64,000 bases of DNA from Ulota crispa (lineage: Eukaryota > Streptophyta > Bryopsida > Orthotrichales > Orthotrichaceae), in assembly GCA_963920765.1 (NCBI GenBank), contig OY987242.1, positions 9,760,789-9,824,788 of the forward strand, read 5' to 3'. Under the pieces are notes generated by a model, which saw only the letters and a program-made list of their open reading frames with translations, made no database searches and had not been told where the DNA came from. Shown piece after piece: positions 12,462-25,175 of this stretch. Every line of letters begins with the position of its first letter. The stretch's first letter is position 1. The position numbers and the translations under genes were made by a program.

Positions 12462-13334
12462 GTACAGTACCAGTTAGTATTGATAGGTAGAACATGTTTT
12501 GGTATTTCAAATAAGGTTGTATAACAAAAAATTTAAAGGTCATTTTAATCTCATAACTTTGGTATATGATTCTCATGCAATCCTGATTGACCATACCAAA
12601 TCTTGGTTACTGAAAACCAAAATCCTATTTTTGGTAAGTTATTTTGTGTCAAAATCACGGTTTTACAAGAAAGTTGATTAAAACACATTGGTGATGAATT
12701 TTTGAGATTTGATTGCATGGATAGGTAGGAGACATCCATACACACATCTTTCCTTTCAACAAACATCTTCAAAAAGTTTAAAATTTTGTCAATAGAGGTT
12801 CAAATGCTCAAGTGATCATGACCAAATTTAGTAAAATAAATATCTCCATTTTTTAATTAGCTTTTGGCAAAATAAACATATCATCATGTTCAAAGGTATA
12901 GATTTAATCATAATATATGAGTCAAATAGCACAATTTAATTACCATGAAGAATTATCTATTTTACTAAATTTGGTCATGATCACTTGAGCATTTGAACCT
13001 CTATTGACAAAATTTTAAACTTTTTGAAGATGTTTGTTAAAAGGAAAAATGTGTGTATGGATGTCTCCTACCTATCCATGCAATCAAATCTCAAAAATTC
13101 ATCACCAATGTGTTTTAATCAATTTTCTTGTAAAACCGTGATTTTGACATAAAATAACTAACCAAAAATAGGATTTTGGTTTTTAGTAACCAAGATTTGG
13201 TATGGTCAATTGGGATTGCATGAGAATCATATACCAAAAATATGAGACTAAAATGACCTTTACGTTTTTTGTTATACAAATTTTGTTGGAATGCCAAAAC
13301 ATGTTCTACCTATCAATACTAACTGGTATTGTAC
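12462..13334. mobile_element. Long foldback element A (tandem pair, first member)
   Basis: The left arm (12462 to about 12848) starts GTACAGTACCAGTTAGTATT. It is repeated in inverted form by the right arm (about 12949-13334), which ends AATACTAACTGGTATTGTAC. The loop is about 100 bp. Because the arms mirror each other, both strands contain related chance reading frames of about 60 codons; these are not genes. Its central half is also related to that of element B. Confidence 0.8.
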
Positions 13335-14210
13335 GGTGGGGTAGAATAAGTTTTTGTCCACCCTATTCTACCATTCAAAGGACTTAGCATTTTATAGAAT
13401 GCAACTGGATTTTTTGTGTCTTGTATCACTAAGCTTTAATTCCTACACAATCATAGTCAAGCATACCAAATTTGAGCTCCAAAAACCAAAACCCTGTTTT
13501 TGGTGAATTATTTTAGATGAAATTCATGGTTTTATATGATAATTGATTAAAAAACACTAGTGATGAGTTTTTGAGATTTGATTGCATGGGTATGTAGGAA
13601 ACATCCATATGCACATCTCTCCTTTTAACAAACATCTTAAAAAGTTTCAAATTTCCTTCTACAGAGATTTTAATGTTGGGGTGATCATGACCAAATTCAG
13701 TAAAATAAATTTATTTGTTTTTTAATTAGCTTTTGGCAAAATAATCATATCATCATGCTCAAAGCTACAAACTTAATCATAGTGTATGAGTCAATTAGCA
13801 AAATCTAATTACCATAAAGAAATATCTATTTTACTAAATTTGGTTATGATGACTTCAACATTGAAATCTCTATAAGGGGAATTTTGAGACTTTTTGGAGA
13901 TTTTTGTTTGAAGGAAAGATGTGCGCACGGATGTTTTCTACATACCCATGCAATCAAATCTCAAAAATTCATCACCAATGTTTTTTAATCAATTATCATA
14001 TAAAACCATGAATTTTATCTAAAATAATTCACCAAAAACATGGTTTTGGTTTTTTGAAACTCAAATTTGGTTGCTTGATTAGGATTGTGTAAGAATTAAA
14101 TGTTAATGATACAAGATACAAAAAAATCCAATTGCATTCTATAAAATGCTAAGTCCTTTGAACGGTAGAATAGGATGGACTAAAACTTATTCTACCCCAT
14201 TGTACTGTAC
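13331..14210. mobile_element. Long foldback element B (tandem pair, second member)
   Basis: The left arm begins GTACGGTGGGGTAGAATAAG and the right arm ends CTTATTCTACCCCATTGTAC, then TGTAC. The inner arms and loop (for example TTAATTAGCTTTTGGCAAAA and GAGATTTGATTGCATGG) match element A, while the outer 150-200 bp differ. A and B share the GTAC at 13331-13334. The pair is bounded by GTACAGTAC (12462) and GTACTGTAC (14202), so the whole could move as one unit. Confidence 0.8.
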
Positions 14211-15053
14211 AAGTGGATGCTTTCAAATAGTATAGCATACAAGTTCTCTTGCAATTATTTTAAAAGATGCTAAGAGTTTGGGTTGAGGTAATACACACAA
14301 AAGGACTAGCATTTCATCTCTTACAATATCAAGTATTTCTTCATCAAATGTCAAATCTCCACAAATTATAAGCAATAGAAACAAATCATGAAAGATAAAT
14401 GAAAAAAAGAATATTTATTTCTCCATTGTACTAATGAAAATACAAAGGAATAATTAAAAATTGTCATTATCATAGAAGAATGAAGTGTAAATGATGAGTA
14501 TTATTGGAAACTATCATGGTTGTAAATATTCAAAAAGTGAATAGGTAAAAATTTGGAAATGTTTAGTCATTTACACCATATTTGTCACCATCAAGTCTAA
14601 GTTACGTGTGAAAGATTTCTTTTTTTGAATTTTACACCTTCATTTATATTTAATTGTGTATTATAATAATTCAAGTAGACTATGGTGGAAGCACTTTTAA
14701 ATACCAAAGTGTTTATTTTTGTGTATAGACATGAACTATATTAAAAATAGACCCTTGTGCTTGTACAAAAGGCTCATCTTACACTTCTCCAAATCATTTT
14801 TAGGTGACTTGTTTCTTTGGAGGATATAAATAAAGAAATACATTTTTCTAAAGTAATATTACAAGTACGTATCACTATTTCTTTAAACCATATAGTTTAT
14901 TGTGTATCTTATCACCTTAGGTTACATGCATGTGTTGAACAAGTCCTATTTTAGATTTGTCTTATTATTATTTTGGTTTCTTCTTTGTATGTAAAAAAAT
15001 AGTAAAAAATGTGAGAGAAGATATAAGGTAAAAGTAATTTTATAGAATACAAA

Positions 15054-15122
<69 letters not shown>

Positions 15123-18100
15123 ACTCATACACCTTATAAAAGATTCAACAAGTGCTTTTAAAATTCAAACATTAAAATTCATGAAAGGTTGGCCAATTTT
15201 GAATGAATTCACGACTATAATAAGAAATAGGTCAGTTCAATATGATAAATGAACAAATTATTGTACGGAACTTGTGAAAATATATACAAAAGACTTTATA
15301 ATCTAGATTAATTGCTCATTCAAATCAAATTTTGATTTTGATTTTAGTTATAGAGGTGATCAACATCCTTCACTACTTTTGGTGCACATTATAGTTTACC
15401 ATAGATTTAGATTAGAATAATTGCTTTCCCCTAGTTTTTGGATTTTTGAACTCAACTATTTGAATTCATAGTTGTCTTCCCAATCACTTTCAAGAAAGGG
15501 TGTAGCTTTTTTAAACTAATTTTGACACTTTTGATGATACTTTAGTGCCACTACAACTTTGTTTAACCAATATTCTTTTGTACATTTTCTTACATGTATT
15601 TTGTCAAAACTAAGCTTCATGTATTAGTATGACAAAAAGTGTCAAAAAGTATCAAAGAGAGGATTGAAATAAACATGTTTTTATTATAGTTACATAGAAT
15701 TCTAAAAAATATGTTAATTACATTCTTGAACTTCAGTTGTCTATAAAAAAAATTAGAAGCTAGGATGCTCTCTTGCAATGATTGACCAAAAAAAAAATAT
15801 TTTATAGTTTTATAAACCTCAACTTTAAGCTAGTAAAAAGCTTTACTATAAGTTACAATTGTTTGCTTCACTATTTACAAACAACACTCATTGCCAAAAG
15901 GAAGTGTTATTCACATTATTTTTGATATAATTTCAAAAATTACTTGAGCATTTATTTTTAAATGTATATTTTTGAATTGATGAGTTGAAAGATGGAATAT
16001 CTTAAGACCCATAATGTGGTGATATCTTGTTTAGTATTAGTATGTTGGATACCATCAAATATCTCTAACTAATTTGAATTCCTAGAGAAGATTAGAATTA
16101 GTTGTTAGAAAGAGTGTCAAGAAGATGTCAAAAGAAGTTTCAAGATGCCTGTTGACAACATGTCCAAGAGAAATTTGAAATTTTCATTAAAAATTTACAA
16201 GAAGAGTGCCAATAAAAAGTAAGTATAACCTCCAGCAATCTATTGAAATTGCCTAAAAAAATCTAAATCTTACAAAATTGATCTATGTCCAAAAGGACAT
16301 GCAGCTTTTGTTCCCATTAAGGAATACAAACAAGTGCGTCTCAATCATTATTTTAATTTCACAAACTCTTAAATGGTCCAATAACAAAGGAACCATATGG
16401 ATTAGATTTTGCTTTCTTGTTATGTTGCAAAATAGTATTGATGAATGTAATAAGTGAAGCAATGCCTTCCAAAAGGAAATCAACAAATTCAAAAAATGCT
16501 TCACACATTTTGTCTTGTAAATTTATAGTAACTATATATGTTGTATGCATAAACACAATTGTCTAAGAGTTTTCATATGATGTTGAGGACATAAATTTCA
16601 TTGATTGTGTTTAGGTTTCCTAGCTTATCTAGTCAAGGTTTCTAAAAAATTTATTCTTCCAAATTCAAAATTTGACAATTTTTTATACTTTTTGAAACCA
16701 CTATTTGACTTCTTTTATTATATATCTTTTTACTTCTCTTTGTTACTTTTTAAAATGTTAAGAGTTTCTTTATCATTGATAGTAAATGCACTTTTGTAGT
16801 CTAAAGCATGATAGGAACAATTTCTAAGTACGTAACTTTTAGCTATATGTTTTATTTTATATAGCATAAGTGATATCTTGAACTATAGAAGGAAAAGGAC
16901 TATGGGCACCATCATAAGGTCCCAAGGAAGAACTGCTTACATAAAAATCTTTGGATGTTTTTAGTGCACTTGGTGATAGTTGTTGGATTTAAAAGGTTTT
17001 TATCCTGAGAATTTAGGAAAAAAATGAAAACCAATTTTCCAAGTTTAGCAAAAGAAAAATTGATTCTTGGAATAATGAAAGTGATATCAATACTACACAA
17101 AAGCCCTCAAAGATTGTCAATGTATATGTGATCCTATAATCTTAAAAACCTACTTTTCAAGAAATATACAATATCAGAGTAAACATTGCTTCAAACATTG
17201 TTTTGAGGAAAACCAACAATTAAATAAAATAAACTAAATATGAGTTTTTATAATTATGTCAATGAAGACAATGTGTGCTTTTATTTTACTATATTGTTTA
17301 CTTTTACATTGAACTATTCAATAATAGCAAAAAGAACTAGTTTTGAAACCATTTTCATCTAATTTCACAAGTTTATAAAATTAAATAAACAAAGTTGCTT
17401 TACATTGGCTTGTTAAATCAATGTAAAATGTACCCTATTTAAAACTCTTAAATCAGTTTTTTTTTTTTTTTTTTTTTGATTTTTGTAAATTGTTTTATAT
17501 TGGTTTAGCTACAATAGTATGGTACCCTTGATAGATGATAATTTTGCCTTGATTTAAAGGAATATTTTACAAATTCAAATGTAGTTTCATACACGTTTAT
17601 ACAAAATCACGTTAAGGTTGATGGAAAACATAATTTAACTAAGATTTTTTTTTTTTTTTTTTTAAATTGACTTGGTATGATCAATGTCAACTAAAAACTC
17701 CTTACACCAAATGACTCCTGCTTACTAGTATTCCTTTTTCAAGTGTTAATTAGACTTTGAACTGATTGTTGAAGGAATTAGCTTGGCCTTGCCAAATATC
17801 AGCCCAGAGTTTTAGAAACTTGCTTTCATGCATTGACCATGTGCTGTACAGAAGCTAAAAATAAAGAGAAATGTACAATAAGCACAAATAAAACTCATAA
17901 GATATAAAAATTACATTTTTAAGACTAAAACATTAAACTCAAGTTAAAGTAAAATTAGTGTGAAGTTCAAGAGAAGTAAAACAAAATAAATAATAATAAG
18001 AGAAAATTGTGCAAAATTGCCTATGCAATCCACACACAAATAAACACTCAAAAAATCTACTTAAAATACAATCTATATCTATAAAAGAATCCCAAGACTC

Positions 18101-18156
18101 CATTTTGGATGAGAAGTAAAGAGTTTGAGTGCAACTATGAGTTGCAAGTAAATTTA
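14211..18156. other. AT-rich intergenic block without genes
   Basis: The sequence is very AT-rich, with poly-T runs (17458-17477, 17646-17663) and one long (AT)n tract. No reading frame shows a domain, and I could not delimit any transposon. Confidence 0.6.
15057..15119. repeat. (TA)n microsatellite, about 30 units
   Basis: An uninterrupted run of TA dinucleotides about 60 bp long. It can extrude a cruciform and is likely to vary in length between individuals. No gene lies within 3 kb. Confidence 0.95.
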
Positions 18157-18255
18157 AGGGGCATGAGAATAGGAGGGCATGAGAATAAGGGGCATAGGAA
18201 TAGGGGGCACGGGAATAGGGGGCACCGGAAAAGGGGGCACGGGAAAAGGGGGCAC
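18157..18255 (+). repeat. G-rich minisatellite, about 14-15 bp unit
   Basis: Roughly seven degenerate copies of a unit like GGGGGCACGGGAATA. They drift from GGGGCATGAGAATA at the left to GGGGGCACGGGAAAA at the right. The G-strand is the plus strand and carries regularly spaced runs of 4-5 G, so quadruplex formation is possible. The surrounding DNA is AT-rich. The Gly/Thr-rich frame through it is a by-product of the repeat. Confidence 0.85.
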
Positions 18256-19432
18256 AATGACCAACCTGTTAGTACAACGGGTGAGTAAACAAACTAGTAT
18301 ATATATAATAAAATATTTCTTGGATTTTTATGTGGAAAATTTAAGAAAATCAATTAGCGGTTTACTTAATATCACACAATAATTCTATATTTACAAAAAC
18401 AACTGAATGAAAATAGTTTGTTTTACTTTTATTTGGAATATTTTGCTTTTTGAAAACTCCTATAAATCTAGCAATCATTCAAAGAGTCTTCGAACTCTTC
18501 TTATTGCACTTTATTAGTTTTTGTTCACTTATATATATTTAAGGATTTCCATGCATTGAAAACAATTAGATAGCATTTAAATTCACCTTGCTTCAACCGC
18601 AAATTCTGGGTTATCATTTGACTTACTTAGAAATGCTATATTTGTGACAAACCTTTACTTTTACTATGGCAAACATGTCCAAATTTGTTAATTGTTTTGA
18701 AGGATTTAGTGATTTAATTAGCCTTGACATGAACAGTTGCCTAGAGAATCCTAGTGAACAATCAAAATTACCACCTTTGGCAATGAAGGTCAACATGAAT
18801 ACCATTACTCCAAATTTGGATACAATTGGTTTCCCAAAAATATATTTCCACCAAGACAAGTGCAATGAAGTAACAATGACTCACCCCCCAATGGTACTTC
18901 ATTTAATCCTAGGGAGAAGATATTGCACGACACCATATGGAAAAAAGAAGTTTTAAGGTATCTTCCCAAGGGTATCCTAAAAAAGGGGCGCAAAAGAAAG
19001 TCAAGATCCCAAATCCAAATCAACAATGAAGGTCTTCAAAAACATTAGTTGAAGGAACTCTAGCAAAGTAAAATGGTAGGGAAGTAAAAAACATGGCCAA
19101 ATTTTGTGGAAGAATTCAACTTCTGCAATTTTACAAGCACAAGGGAGTATTTATGATAGAGAATTAGAAGAAACTAGTTCATGTAAATGGGATGAAATTG
19201 AAAGTTTCAAAGAATAAAAGTTTATTGCACATGCAACTCACACGATTTTTCAAAATATATGTTACTTGTACATTTATTACAACAAGTATGCCTTGCTCTT
19301 GCTTATTACCCCTCACATGTTTTTTTTTTTTTTTTTTTTTTTCTTCCAATGTTAGTCTTATTCAACTTTGGACCCTTTACCTTCCCTTTTCACCCTCCCT
19401 GTCCCTATTTTTTCCTCTCCCTCCCCTTCTTT

Positions 19433-19735
19433 ACACTGAATATTGCGTTTAGGTTGCTCCACACTAATTTCTTGACATTTCACGCTATGTAAATACTTAT
19501 TGTTACTACAATAATTTCATCAAAAATTACTACAATAAACAGTTTTGAAATGGCATGTTTACAACAATGAAGTTGAGAAAAGATAAATTAATAGCTTTCA
19601 AGTTATAAATCATGTTGAAATCCAAATATTTAGAGAGTTACATGCACCTCCAAGTGGTCAAGTGATGAGTCATGAGGTAACTTACTATAATAAGACACCC
19701 TATTTGTCAAGGTAACATAATTACAATATTCAAAA
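19433..19735. repeat. Decayed MITE, GTTTAGGTTGC family
   Basis: The copy runs from TGAATATTGCGTTTAGGTTGC to GGTAACATAATTACAATATTC. It shares internal words with 20860-21165 and 60301-60607, such as CACACTAATTTCTTGACATT and CACCTCCAAGTGGTC. No coding capacity. Confidence 0.7.
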
Positions 19736-20859
19736 TAGTAGAGAATATCAAATTTTTGGTGTTGATAGAGAATTTTGAATTTCTCATGACAAACATGCAC
19801 TTAATGCTTTATAATAGAGATTCAATCATTGACTCAATAATTTGTATTTGGGGTGTGTTGATGTTTCAGTTGTGTTAGTTTCCAATAATGCATTGTTGGT
19901 TATAGTAAAAAAAAATTGGTTCTCTGGGACGTTGAGGGGTTAAAAGTACATAGATGTTTCAAGACTTGTTACCCTTCCAACAAATCAATCTGCTCATAAA
20001 GGGGGCACTCCTAACTCCTCCAACCTTAGGAACAACATACCTAGAAATGGACCATCTCCATGCAAGTGATGTAACCCATGACTCCCATGGGTAAGTTGTT
20101 GGTAAGTTTGCACCAGTACCTCCAACAACAAGTGCCACGTGGAATTGGGCTCTTCCAAGGAAGTCATCGTGCTCTTGTGCTTCAGCCAATCGCTCCAAAT
20201 GCATTGCTGCAGATGTGGCCATTGCTCCACCACTGCGAAGACCCCTAAAGATTTGAGCCTCTTGAGATAGTTTACTGCCATTGATTGCCTGGATGAGCAA
20301 TTTCATATCAACTCTTTTTTAAGTATCGATATTTTTTTGCCATGTTTAATAAAAACCTTTCTTTTCTCCTGCTGCCCGTTGTCCACGACACGTGGAGGTG
20401 CTCACTTTACATGCTTTACTAAGGGCCTCTTTGCACTACGTAAGGGAGGAGAACCTAAAACCGACACTTATTTCAGATGTGGTGATCTTGAGGGTCTTTT
20501 TCAGAATCTAATGGCATGTGTTTGTTAGGAAATAGGCACAGATGCAAGCAAAATTGTTTTTGGAGTTTTTTGAGATCGTATGAATAAATTAGGAATTGTT
20601 GAAGGAAACTCCCTAGACTTATCTATTGTAGATACTAGACCCCCATTGAAATGCTCAAATAGAAATGAAAAAGCAACAACAAAAAGATTGAGTCACATGC
20701 GTAGCTTCTCCGCTGCTTACACAATTTGTGTTCCCTATACTCCATTATTGTGACAAGTTTTGTTAAACGGTATGTCTTGTTTGCAAGCAACAACCTATAA
20801 CTTTGGGTTTGTTTGTAGATGTCGATAAATGACTACTATTACATTTAGGTTCTCCTACC

Positions 20860-21165
20860 TTACATTGAATATTGCGTTTAGGTTGCCCCACACTAATTTC
20901 TTGACATTCTACACTACATGAATATTTATTGTTCCTACAATAATTTTCATCAAAAATCATGACAACAAACAATTTTCAAAGAGCTTGGCAACAACAACAA
21001 AGGTATGGAAAAATAAACTAGTAACGTTCAAGCCATAAACCATGTGAAATCCAAGTATCTAAAGAGTTGCAAGTGCCTCCAAGTGACCAAGTAATGAGTC
21101 ATGAGGTAACTTACCGTAAGGCAACCTAATTGTCAAGGCAACCCAAATGCAATATTGAGTTTAGA
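20860..21165. repeat. MITE, GTTTAGGTTGC family
   Basis: Starts TGAATATTGCGTTTAGGTTGCC and ends with the inverted form GGCAACCCAAATGCAATATT. It is collinear with the copies at 19433-19735 and 60301-60607 and has the same length, about 305 bp, so this is a defined element and not a random fragment. Confidence 0.75.
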
Positions 21166-21211
21166 ACAATGGAGAGTGAGCTTTTGCTAAGGTCAACATG
21201 GCACTATAACT

Positions 21212-21496
21212 AAGGTAGTGGCACCCATAATAGTCAAACTAGGGGTTTTGAACATGACAATTATTAATAAACATCTAACAAATTATAGGATCCTATTAGC
21301 AAGAGAAAAAAATGAGTTTGCACTATTGAATGTATTATTTGGATACTATGAGAATAAGTTGTGAATTTTAAAAAGCAAACTGCCATTGCACCTAAAACCA
21401 ACACGTCATGTTCACATGATACATCCTTGTAATTACTATTCCCTTCCATAGATTTTTCAAGATTTTAGAGGTGATGGTTATGGGTGTTGCTACCTT
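21212..21496. mobile_element. MITE with AAGGTAGTGGCACCCATAA ends
   Basis: The left end AAGGTAGTGGCACCCATAA pairs with TTATGGGTGTTGCTACCTT on the right. The interior is related, in inverted orientation, to the element at 34979-35296 (shared words: TATAGGATCCTATTA, GCAAACTGCCATTGCACC against its reverse complement). Confidence 0.65.
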
Positions 21497-21545
21497 ATAG
21501 CATCTCTTGCAGCACGTTAAAACAACCTTTTGAGTTCAACCTGTA

Positions 21546-21851
21546 ATGGCTTCTGCAATTCAAGTCTCCAACAGCACTATACTCGTCGATGTGCACCTTT
21601 CAGGCTTGGCCATTTTCAAGTCAAATTCAAGGTTTCTCCAAGCCCCCTTCACGGTCCTTGCCAAGCATTGTTCACACAGCGACACCAAACGTACCCTTGC
21701 AGTTTGTTGTAACGCAAGTGCAAACCCCCAAACCTTCCGGACTGCAAGAGAACTTCACCTCTGCTACATGCTCCTCCCATCCCCACCAAACCTAATTTCC
21801 AGGCGCTCCTTTAAACGTGCTGCAGAATATGCTCTGATAAGAAAGACCTGA
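21546..21851 (+). CDS. Possible first exon or fragment with a plastid-targeting-like N-terminus
   Basis: I do not recognise this frame. It starts at a true ATG and runs 101 codons. The first 60 residues are rich in Ser, Thr, Ala and basic residues and nearly lack acidic ones (MASAIQVSNSTILVD at the start, an RTLAVCCNAS stretch near residue 50), like a chloroplast transit peptide with its cleavage region. No downstream exon that would give a mature protein was found. It lies just after the MITE at 21212-21496 and ends at the GC-rich promoter of the adenylate kinase gene. A broken gene copy and a chance frame are both possible. Confidence 0.2.
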   Translation: MASAIQVSNSTILVDVHLSGLAIFKSNSRFLQAPFTVLAKHCSHSDTKRTLAVCCNASANPQTFRTARELHLCYMLLPSPPNLISRRSFKRAAEYALIRKT

Positions 21852-21879
21852 GTCACTCGGACTTCCCTAGAAGCAAGAG

Positions 21880-22429
21880 ACGCGCCAAAAATAGGCTCAA
21901 AACCGAGGGTCCCCAACTCCCACAGTCCCATAGATCTCCTCCAGTAAGAGAGCACCGACCCCCGGTCGCCGGCGGCGTGTTGACGTCCCCGACTCCACCC
22001 CACGCCCAAGTCCCAAGTTGGCTCGACAGCGCCGAATGAAAGCAACAGTGTGAACGCCGCGTAACCTCAGCCAACCCGAACTTGCCAGCTGGCGGGGTTG
22101 GACGGCCGAGGCGCGGCCAGCCCGCCCAAAGCGCTGGTGCTTGAGCGGCTGTTGCTCTGTTGCCCTGGTACCAAGATGCAGCAACAGCACACTTCGCCAT
22201 CTCCATCGCCGCCGCTCACTCCGGGCACGCTCCACTGCTTTACTTTCGCGCCCTTGCCCTACATCCCCATTCCTTCCCTTCCACTTCCATTCTTTCCGAC
22301 CGTTAGGCTCGTCACATTTCCCTGTTCATTTGCCTGTTTCTCCCGTGCTCTTAGGGTTACGATTCTCCTTCCTTCTCAGTTTCGATTCGAATTAGTAAAC
22401 GGGAGATTCATATTTTGGTGTGGTTAGAG
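21880..22429 (+). promoter_or_regulatory. GC-rich promoter and 5' leader of the adenylate kinase gene
   Basis: A 350-bp CpG-rich island (about 21880-22240), then pyrimidine-rich leader sequence with many CCTTCC/CTTTCC runs, leads directly to the ATG at 22430. Long open frames on the opposite strand here are a result of high GC and match nothing. No TATA box is obvious, as is usual for housekeeping promoters. Confidence 0.5.
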
Positions 22430-24124
22430 ATGGCGGCGGCGATGAGCCGCCTGCGGACGACGGTGTTGTCGAAGTTGAGCACGCAGGGCGTGCGGATGTG
22501 CTGGTCTCGTCCCATGGGATATGCGGCGCAAGCCTCCATGGAGGACGAGACGTGGCGCGAGCCGAATAGCCCGGTGGAGGCGATGCACTCGCAGGAGAAG
22601 GATCGCGGGGTGCAGTGGGTTTTTCTGGGGTGTCCCGGAGTGGGGAAAGGGACGTACGCCAGTCGTTTGGCCAAGTTGTTGGAAGTGCCGCATATTGCTA
22701 TGGGCGATTTGGTCCGACACGAAATCTTGCAGAAAACCACCATGGCAGATCAGGTATTTTTTTTTTCCTATTTCCTTCATGCCTCAGAGATCGGTAGAAA
22801 ACGTCGGTACTTAGTTGCTTTTTCACGTTCCGCTTCTGTTACACTTCTCGAGTAGTGCCTGTTTTACACACTGCGTAGGAATTCACGTACCAAGCTCTAT
22901 TTTAAATTTTTGAAGTCGTCGAGGTATTTTGTAAGTAGGCTTTGTTGTTCTCTTTTTGGAGTATGTTGTCTACGCGGATTTATTTGATTATGATTTTGGG
23001 TTGGCCCTTAAGAACGAGTAGTAGTGATCAATCAGATGAACGCGTCTAGTTTTTTGCACTGTTGAATTCGCGCTATCATGGATACTTAACTAGCTGTCTG
23101 GAGTTTATATGTGATTTTGTAACGACTTGGCATGGTATGTGATCTGAGCATTCGTTATGATGTTGATTTTGCAGTTGAAAAAAATTATGGGATCAGGACA
23201 GTTGCTCCCTGACGAAATCATCTTCAACCTTCTCACCAGGCGTCTTGAGAGTGGAGTTTCTCGAGGTGAATCAGGCTTCATACTGGACGGGTTCCCTCGA
23301 ACAGTGAAGCAGGCGGTGAGTGAATACCGACATTTTTTTGTTTGGTTGCTACTCGGGAGAACTGTGAAAGCTTATTAAGGATAGAATGCATTAAAATAAC
23401 GTCGCATAAGATAACCTGGTATTTTTTCACCTTGTGTAGTATGCGTATGAAATTAGGTCTAATTTTGAGGGCACATATTTTGTCTATGTTAACTGTGACC
23501 TAATTTTTCGTGTTTTATGTGCAGGACATCATGGATGAAGTTGCCAACATTGATCTCGTGGTGAACCTGAAGTTACGTGAGGATGTGTTGGTGACCAAGT
23601 GTCTTGGAAGGCGCATTTGCAGTCAATGTGGAGGGAACTTCAACATTGCTTCTATTGACGTTGATGGCTACGACAGCGTTCCTCGTATTGTCATGCCGCC
23701 CCTTATGCCACCCCCGTCGTGTGCATCGAAGATGACGACCAGAGCTGACGATACTGAAGAGGTTGTTCGAGCCAGGCTACGTGTTTATTATTCAGAGGTA
23801 TTGCCTGGAGTCTTTGTTTACCGGTTGATGGTGCTGCTCTTTTGGTTTTGGTTTACTCATGATTGTCTTGTATGATAACACAGGTATTTTATAACGAAAA
23901 TGGTACAGTCTATATCTCTTGTGGAGTACCATATTGCTGACGTGTTCCTTGTTTTTGGTAATGTGCAGAGTCAACCTGTGGAAGACTTTTATCGTAGGCA
24001 AGGCCTGCTGCTCGATTTTGATGTGGCTGGTGGTATTCCTGAGACATGGCCACGACTTTTGTCTGCACTGAACCTGGAGGACAACAGAAGTGTTGCTCAA
24101 GATAGCCGGAAGATGACGGCGTGA
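22430..24124 (+). CDS. Adenylate kinase, organelle-type, 4 exons
   Basis: Interconverts ATP + AMP and 2 ADP, balancing adenylates in a plastid or mitochondrion. Exons: 22430-22753, 23175-23315, 23525-23797, 23969-24124; all introns are GT-AG, and the total of 894 nt encodes 297 residues. The first 60 residues form an Arg/Ser/Ala-rich leader typical of a targeting peptide. The core begins at QWVFLGCPGVGKGT, the P-loop at about residues 66-75. LDGFPRT (AMP site), a long LID starting CLGRRICSQCGGNF, and TRADDTEEVV(R)AR, with the Arg residues of the active site, follow. The C-terminal GGIPETWPRL stretch is typical of the plant plastid/mitochondrial subgroup. I took the first in-frame ATG, 22430. 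The gene appears complete. Confidence 0.95.
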
Positions 24125-25052
24125 CACACGAGAAGCTCTGTGCCAGCCGGTTGATTTGAATAACTGGTTTCTCCTAATTTTTTATCACCAGAGGGCCTTG
24201 TTGGAGAGCCTCACATCTAGGCAATGTCTAGAGTGAAGATTTTGTAGAAAAGTAGTAGGACCATGCCACGTGAGTTGATGAGATGAGGGGAGAAGTTTTT
24301 TCCTTTTTTTCCTTCACAGACGTATTTTATTGCTCCTTTTTTGAAATCCATTCTTTCTGCGGAAGCCAAGCTTTCGCAGTTGAGCCAATAATGAGTGTGC
24401 AGCGTTTACGGAAATGGATCAATTGATGGTAGCGGCACCCATCCCCTGAGTCACTTCCTGAATCGATCTTATTACCACCTTCGTTACGACCTGGGTCTCG
24501 TGTAACGAAGACGATACTAGGACATTGCTGTATTGCTGGGCATCATCCTTTGATGATTTTCAGTTTCTTTCCATAACATTTTTGTCATGTTGGAATATTG
24601 GATTAAGCGAAGAACTTTCAAAAGTATTTGATACGTATGCTCTCAAGATTCTTTTTGAAGTTCTGAAATAGAAATTTTGCAGCTACGACACGTAGTCGAT
24701 TACTTCTATTAAGTAGTAGCGTAAATTGTTTTCTGTTTTGCTTTAATGTGACAGTCTACCTCCGTCTTTTTTCGTCAACAACATGAGTGATTTCTGGTAT
24801 TGTGAAACTTCACATTGCTAAGAACAAGCAGCTAGCTCGCTTTACTAGTACGGTGCCTACTTTAACCAAACTTTGACTTTACTGAAACTTCGTAAAGGTA
24901 GCTTCGAGTGATGCTTCGTCCTCTGTGGTCCACACTTCACAGTCAACAATGGATTGTGGAGTACTGTTTTACACAAGTTGTAAATGCCTTTTTAGGCTAT
25001 TAGGGGTTGCGTCCTCTGTTTTACACAAGGGCTAACCTGTTGTATAGGTAGG

Positions 25053-25175
25053 TATACCCATTTCCGACCATCTACCCAATGCTGTCACTATGTACCTAGG
25101 GTTGTCATTTCAGTTCTAAAATGACCACCTTGGGTACATAGTGATGGCATTGTGTAGATGGTAGGGAATGGGTAT
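25053..25175. mobile_element. Short palindromic MITE
   Basis: TATACCCATTTCCGACCATC at the left is mirrored by GATGGTAGGGAATGGGTAT at the right. The two halves stay complementary almost to the centre (AATGCTGTCACTATGTACC against GGTACATAGTGATGGCATT). About 120 bp in all; it would form a near-complete hairpin if transcribed. Confidence 0.7.

Larger units (their letters stand above)
18256..21545. other. Intergenic block with decayed MITE copies and no supported gene
   Basis: The block contains two copies of the GTTTAGGTTGC family (19433-19735, 20860-21165), an AAGGTA-ended MITE (21212-21496) and a poly-T run at 19319-19342. Open frames at 18666-18956 (plus) and 19959-20306 (minus) have no recognisable domain or splice context. 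The latter region, reading GLRSGGAMATSAAMHLERL, looks compositionally protein-like and could be a gene relic, but I cannot name it. Confidence 0.45.

Noticed and set aside
12499..13297. Two similar 60-codon frames on opposite strands (12499-12681 plus, 13115-13297 minus)
   Set aside because: They are the two arms of one foldback element, so the similarity comes from the inverted repeat and not from a protein.
21853..22235. Long minus-strand frames of 93-117 codons upstream of adenylate kinase
   Set aside because: High local GC removes stop codons in all frames; no domain, and they lie in the promoter of the plus-strand gene.
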